From contig NZ_MJUZ01000001.1 of the NCBI RefSeq assembly GCF_002237645.1, forward strand, positions 38,944-102,943: DNA of 64,000 nucleotides, given 5' to 3'. The stretch comes from Desulfovibrio sp. MES5. GTDB taxonomy: Bacteria > Desulfobacterota > Desulfovibrionia > Desulfovibrionales > Desulfovibrionaceae. A program made the position numbers and the translations under genes. Shown here in pieces: positions 60,723 through 64,000 of the stretch. The number at the start of each line of letters is the position of its first letter. Position 1 is the first letter of the stretch. The notes under the pieces were generated by a model. It ran no database searches. It was not told where the DNA came from and saw only the letters and a list, made by a program, of their open reading frames with translations.

Positions 60723-63700
60723 ATGGCGTTCAACAAAGAATCCGAATTTGAAGAAGCCCTCATCAAGGTGCTCACCACGCAATACGGATGGGAAGCGGCA
60801 GTCATCAAAAACCCCACAGAGCAGCAGCTTATCGAAAACTGGGCTGGCATTCTCTTTAACAACAACCGCAGTGTCGACCGCCTCAACAACCAGCCGCTCA
60901 CACCGGGCGAGATGCAGCAGATTATCGAGCAGATACATTCCCTCAATACTCCGCTCAATCTCAACGGCTTTATCAACGGCAAGACCGTAGCAATCATACG
61001 CGACAACCCGGATGACGCGGCCCATTTTGGCACGGAAGTTTCGCTCAAGATCTATGACAGGCAAGAGATTGCCGCAGGCCAGAGCCGCTACCAGATTGTG
61101 CAGCAGCCCAAGTTTCCCACGCACGGCATTTTGAACGACCGGCGGGGCGACATCATGCTGCTCATCAACGGCATGCCGCTCATCCATCTTGAGCTGAAAA
61201 AAAGCGGCGTTTCCGTTATGCAGGCCGCCAACCAGATTGAAAAATATTCCCGCGAGGGTGTGTTTAGCGGGCTGTTTTCGCTGGTGCAGATTTTTGTGGC
61301 AATGGAGCCAGCAGAAGCCCTGTATTTTGCCAACCCCGGCAGAGACGGCAAGTTTAACCCCGATTTCTACTTCCACTGGGCAAATACCAACAACGAGCCC
61401 ATCAACAACTGGAAGGAAGTGGCAGAAAAGCTGCTCTCCATACCCATGGCGCATCAGCTTATCGGCTTTTACACCGTGCCGGACGACTCGGACGGCATCC
61501 TTAAAGTCATGCGCAGCTACCAGTACTACGCTGCAAGCGCCATCTCTGACCGCGTAGCAAACACAAAGTGGGGAGAAAAAAACCAGCGCGGCGGCTACAT
61601 CTGGCACACCACTGGCTCCGGCAAAACCATGACAAGCTTCAAGTCTGCCCAGCTTATTGCCAACTCCAAGGATGCCGACAAGGTTATCTTTCTTATTGAC
61701 CGCATCGAGCTTGGCACGCAATCGCTCAAAGAATATCAGGGCTTTGCCGATGACAACGACGAGGTGCAGGCCACAGAAAGCACGCACGCACTTGTCGCCA
61801 AATTAAAAAGCAATGACCCTGCCCATACGCTCATCGTCACTTCCATACAAAAAATGAGCAACATCAGCCAAGAAAACGGCATGAATGCCGCAGACATCAA
61901 ACAGATGGCCGACAAGCGCATAGTCTTCATCGTGGATGAGGCGCACCGCTCCACCTTTGGCGACATGCTGCATGACGTGAAGCAGAACTTTCCCAACGCG
62001 ATATTTTTTGGCTTTACCGGCACGCCCATACACATTGAAAACCAGATCAAGGGCAGCACAACAGCCGACGTTTTTGGCAACGAGCTGCACAGATACAGCA
62101 TTGCCGACGGCATACGCGATGAAAACGTGCTGGGATTTGACCCCTACAAGGTGCTCACATACAGGGACAAGGACGTGCGCAAGGCTGTTGCGCTCGATGA
62201 GGCAAAGGCCGCCACAGAGCAAGAAGCCATTGCCGACCCGCACAAGAGCAAAATCTACTACAGATTCATGAACAGAGATGTTGTTCCAATGGCCGGGTAC
62301 GTTGACAAGACCGGCAAATATGTGAAGGGCATTGAAGACTACCTTCCCAAAAGCCAGTACACCCGCGACGAACACACAGAACAGGTTGTTGCAGATATTC
62401 TTGATAACTGGGTGACGCTCTCGCACGCGGGCAAATTCCACGCACTGTTTGCCACAAGCAGCATACCAGAGGCCATTGCCTATTACCGGCTTTTCAAAAC
62501 GAAAAAGCCGGAGCTGAAAATCACGGCGCTCTTTGATCCGCATATCGACAACGGCGACGGTGCCACAACGGCGTTCAAGGAAGCCGGACTGGTGGAAATC
62601 ATCACCGACTACAACGCCCGCTACAACCAGACCTTTGAGCTTGGAACACACGCCAGATTCAAAAAGGACATAGCAGCGCGCCTTGCCCACAAAGCGCCCC
62701 ACCAGCGCATAAAGGCAAGCGAGCAGATTGACCTGCTTATTGTGGTTGATCAGATGCTCACGGGCTTTGATTCCAAGTGGATAAACACGCTCTACATGGA
62801 CAAGAAGCTGGAATACCAGAACATCATTCAGGCATTCTCGCGCACCAACCGCCTGTTTGGGCATGACAAACCGTTTGGAACCATACGCTACTACCGCATG
62901 CCGCACACCATGGAGCGGAATATTGCAGAGGCCGTTAAGCTCTATTCTGGCGACAAGCCTATTGGCCTGTTTGTGCAGAAGCTTCAGACAAATCTCGAAA
63001 CCATGAACAATCTGTTTGCCCGCATCAAACAGGTGTTTGTTGATGCCGGTGTGCCGGATTTCACCAAAAATCCGTCAGACAAAAGTGCTTGCGGCAAGTT
63101 CGCCGCTCTCTTCAAAGAATTCAATGCGGTTCTTGAGGCAGCCAGAATTCAGGGTTTCACCTGGAGCAAGCGGGAGTACACCTTTCAGAGCAAACCGGGC
63201 GCAAAAAAGACCATCATCAAGACCGTTTTTGACGAGAACGACTATCGTGTGTTCGCGCAACGCTATAAGGAGTTGTTTGCCGGTGGCGGTGGAGACGGCG
63301 GTAGCGAGGGTGGCGAAGAAATCCCTTATGCCCTTGACGGACACCTGACCGAGATTGATACCGGGAAAATTGATGCCGACTACATGAACTCGCGCTTCGA
63401 CAAGTATCTAAGGGCGTTGCAGGCAAAAGAAGAAGTGGAGCAGGTCAAAAGCGACCTGCACAAAACCTTTGCCCTGCTGACTCAGGAAGAACAGAAATAC
63501 GCGGGTATCTTTTTGCGCGACATAGAACGCGGCGATGTTATTGTAGAAGACGGCAAGACCCTGCGCGACTATATTACCGAGTATCAGGCACGGGCAAAAG
63601 CCGACCAGATTCACCACGCAGCGGTGGCGCTTGGTTTGGACGAGGCAAAGCTCAGGGACATGATGGGCCTTAAGCTGACAGAAGCAAATATCAACGAATA

Positions 63701-63860
63701 CGGCCGCTTTGATGCGCTGAAAGCAACGGTTGATATGGAAAAGGCCCGTACTTTTTTTGCTGCCCAGCAAGGGGCAGACGTTAGCCTGTTTAAGGCACTC
63801 AGCCTGCTTGATGGATTTTTGCGCAGGTTCCTGCTCGAAGGCGGCTTTGATATAGAGTAG
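60723..63860 (+). CDS. hsdR: Type I restriction-modification endonuclease/translocase HsdR
   Basis: 1045 residues. The N-terminal PD-(D/E)XK nuclease domain has GDIMLLINGMPLIHLELKKS (Asp...Glu-x-Lys). The SF2 helicase motor has Walker A HTTGSGKTMTSFKSAQL, DEAH box VFIVDEAHRSTFGD, motif III FGFTGTPI and motif VI QAFSRTNRLFG. The C-terminal helical domain binds the HsdM-HsdS core. It is of the EcoR124-like size. Gene order hsdM-hsdS-hsdR with short gaps indicates one operon. It translocates and cuts unmethylated foreign DNA. Confidence 0.95.
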   Translation: MAFNKESEFEEALIKVLTTQYGWEAAVIKNPTEQQLIENWAGILFNNNRSVDRLNNQPLTPGEMQQIIEQIHSLNTPLNLNGFINGKTVAIIRDNPDDAAHFGTEVSLKIYDRQEIAAGQSRYQIVQQPKFPTHGILNDRRGDIMLLINGMPLIHLELKKSGVSVMQAANQIEKYSREGVFSGLFSLVQIFVAMEPAEALYFANPGRDGKFNPDFYFHWANTNNEPINNWKEVAEKLLSIPMAHQLIGFYTVPDDSDGILKVMRSYQYYAASAISDRVANTKWGEKNQRGGYIWHTTGSGKTMTSFKSAQLIANSKDADKVIFLIDRIELGTQSLKEYQGFADDNDEVQATESTHALVAKLKSNDPAHTLIVTSIQKMSNISQENGMNAADIKQMADKRIVFIVDEAHRSTFGDMLHDVKQNFPNAIFFGFTGTPIHIENQIKGSTTADVFGNELHRYSIADGIRDENVLGFDPYKVLTYRDKDVRKAVALDEAKAATEQEAIADPHKSKIYYRFMNRDVVPMAGYVDKTGKYVKGIEDYLPKSQYTRDEHTEQVVADILDNWVTLSHAGKFHALFATSSIPEAIAYYRLFKTKKPELKITALFDPHIDNGDGATTAFKEAGLVEIITDYNARYNQTFELGTHARFKKDIAARLAHKAPHQRIKASEQIDLLIVVDQMLTGFDSKWINTLYMDKKLEYQNIIQAFSRTNRLFGHDKPFGTIRYYRMPHTMERNIAEAVKLYSGDKPIGLFVQKLQTNLETMNNLFARIKQVFVDAGVPDFTKNPSDKSACGKFAALFKEFNAVLEAARIQGFTWSKREYTFQSKPGAKKTIIKTVFDENDYRVFAQRYKELFAGGGGDGGSEGGEEIPYALDGHLTEIDTGKIDADYMNSRFDKYLRALQAKEEVEQVKSDLHKTFALLTQEEQKYAGIFLRDIERGDVIVEDGKTLRDYITEYQARAKADQIHHAAVALGLDEAKLRDMMGLKLTEANINEYGRFDALKATVDMEKARTFFAAQQGADVSLFKALSLLDGFLRRFLLEGGFDIE

Positions 63861-63886
63861 CACAGATAAAAGGCGCGGTTTCAAGT

Positions 63887-64000
63887 TCAAAGTGCAACAC
63901 CCAGTCCTTGGGTATTGGCGTCTTCTAAAAAAACTTCATAGGGTGTCTTAAACCCAAGGCATTTTCTAGGCCGCCAGTTCAAGCGGCACATTGCCGCTAT
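63887..64000 (-). CDS. IS30-family transposase, C-terminal end only
   Basis: The minus strand reads through 37 codons to a TGA at 63887-63889. The peptide contains RLNWRPRKCLGFKTPYEVF, the characteristic C-terminal motif of IS30-family transposases (LN.RPRK.LG..TP.E.F). The gene continues beyond the right window edge. The insertion sequence end lies between the hsdR stop (63860) and 63887. Confidence 0.85.
   Translation of the reverse strand: MAAMCRLNWRPRKCLGFKTPYEVFLEDANTQGLGVAL

Overview
The window looks like a chromosomal segment of a sulfate-reducing Desulfovibrionaceae bacterium (Desulfovibrio, D. desulfuricans-like). This rests on gene content: a periplasmic uptake [NiFe] hydrogenase with a cytochrome b subunit, a TmcBC/DsrMK-like membrane redox pair, a Mop-type molybdenum aldehyde oxidoreductase with its Desulfovibrio-specific accessory genes, FdhD and MoeA for formate dehydrogenase and molybdenum cofactor, and many two-component and chemotaxis proteins. 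No rRNA, complete tRNA or CRISPR array was seen. All functions are read from the sequence by eye; no database search was run.

Left part, 1-24.8 kb (core, GC-rich). A TauE/SafE exporter and a DUF1634 partner lead a multi-component phosphorelay: histidine kinase, receiver, ChpT-like phosphotransferase, receiver, receiver-kinase hybrid. Then come a small secreted protein, a CI/LexA-type S24 regulator, a FUSC membrane protein, a chemoreceptor, a glycine-betaine ABC transporter operon (ATPase with CBS domains, permease, binding protein), fdhD-moeA, a small secreted protein, a GNAT/FemAB-like transferase, an outer-membrane beta-barrel and a divergent DnaA paralog.

Middle part, 24.8-44.8 kb (energy metabolism). 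On the minus strand lies hyaABCD: small subunit, large subunit, cytochrome b and maturation protease. The small subunit has all six cysteines of the oxygen-tolerant type. Next is a two-gene cytochrome b / HdrD-like complex, then an IS3-family element that abuts the end of an aldehyde-oxidation cluster (mop, alcohol dehydrogenase, flavin/iron-sulfur/CCG protein, small CxxC protein, C-GCAxxG-C-C protein, CoA ligase). A divergent sigma54 activator faces mop. Between them are a near-perfect -24/-12 promoter on the mop strand and five TGTTGCA/TGCAACA half-sites.

Right part, 45-64 kb (accessory). A 47-base 3' fragment of tRNA-Asn followed by a tyrosine integrase marks the left end of an integrated element. 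Its backbone (integrase, unknown AT-rich gene, small HTH protein, DUF3987 protein, YfjJ/inovirus Gp2-like protein) follows the order of the E. coli CP4-57 satellite-like prophage. Here the DUF3987 protein is split into three translationally coupled ORFs. The cargo looks like a defence island: a coupled beta-CASP metallo-beta-lactamase nuclease and PD-(D/E)XK nuclease pair (the best candidate for an undescribed system), a possible structured RNA, a Phd/ParE-type toxin-antitoxin pair and a complete type I restriction-modification operon (hsdM-hsdS-hsdR). An IS30-family transposase runs off the right edge. No complete tRNA-Asn is in the window, so the element probably continues to the right.
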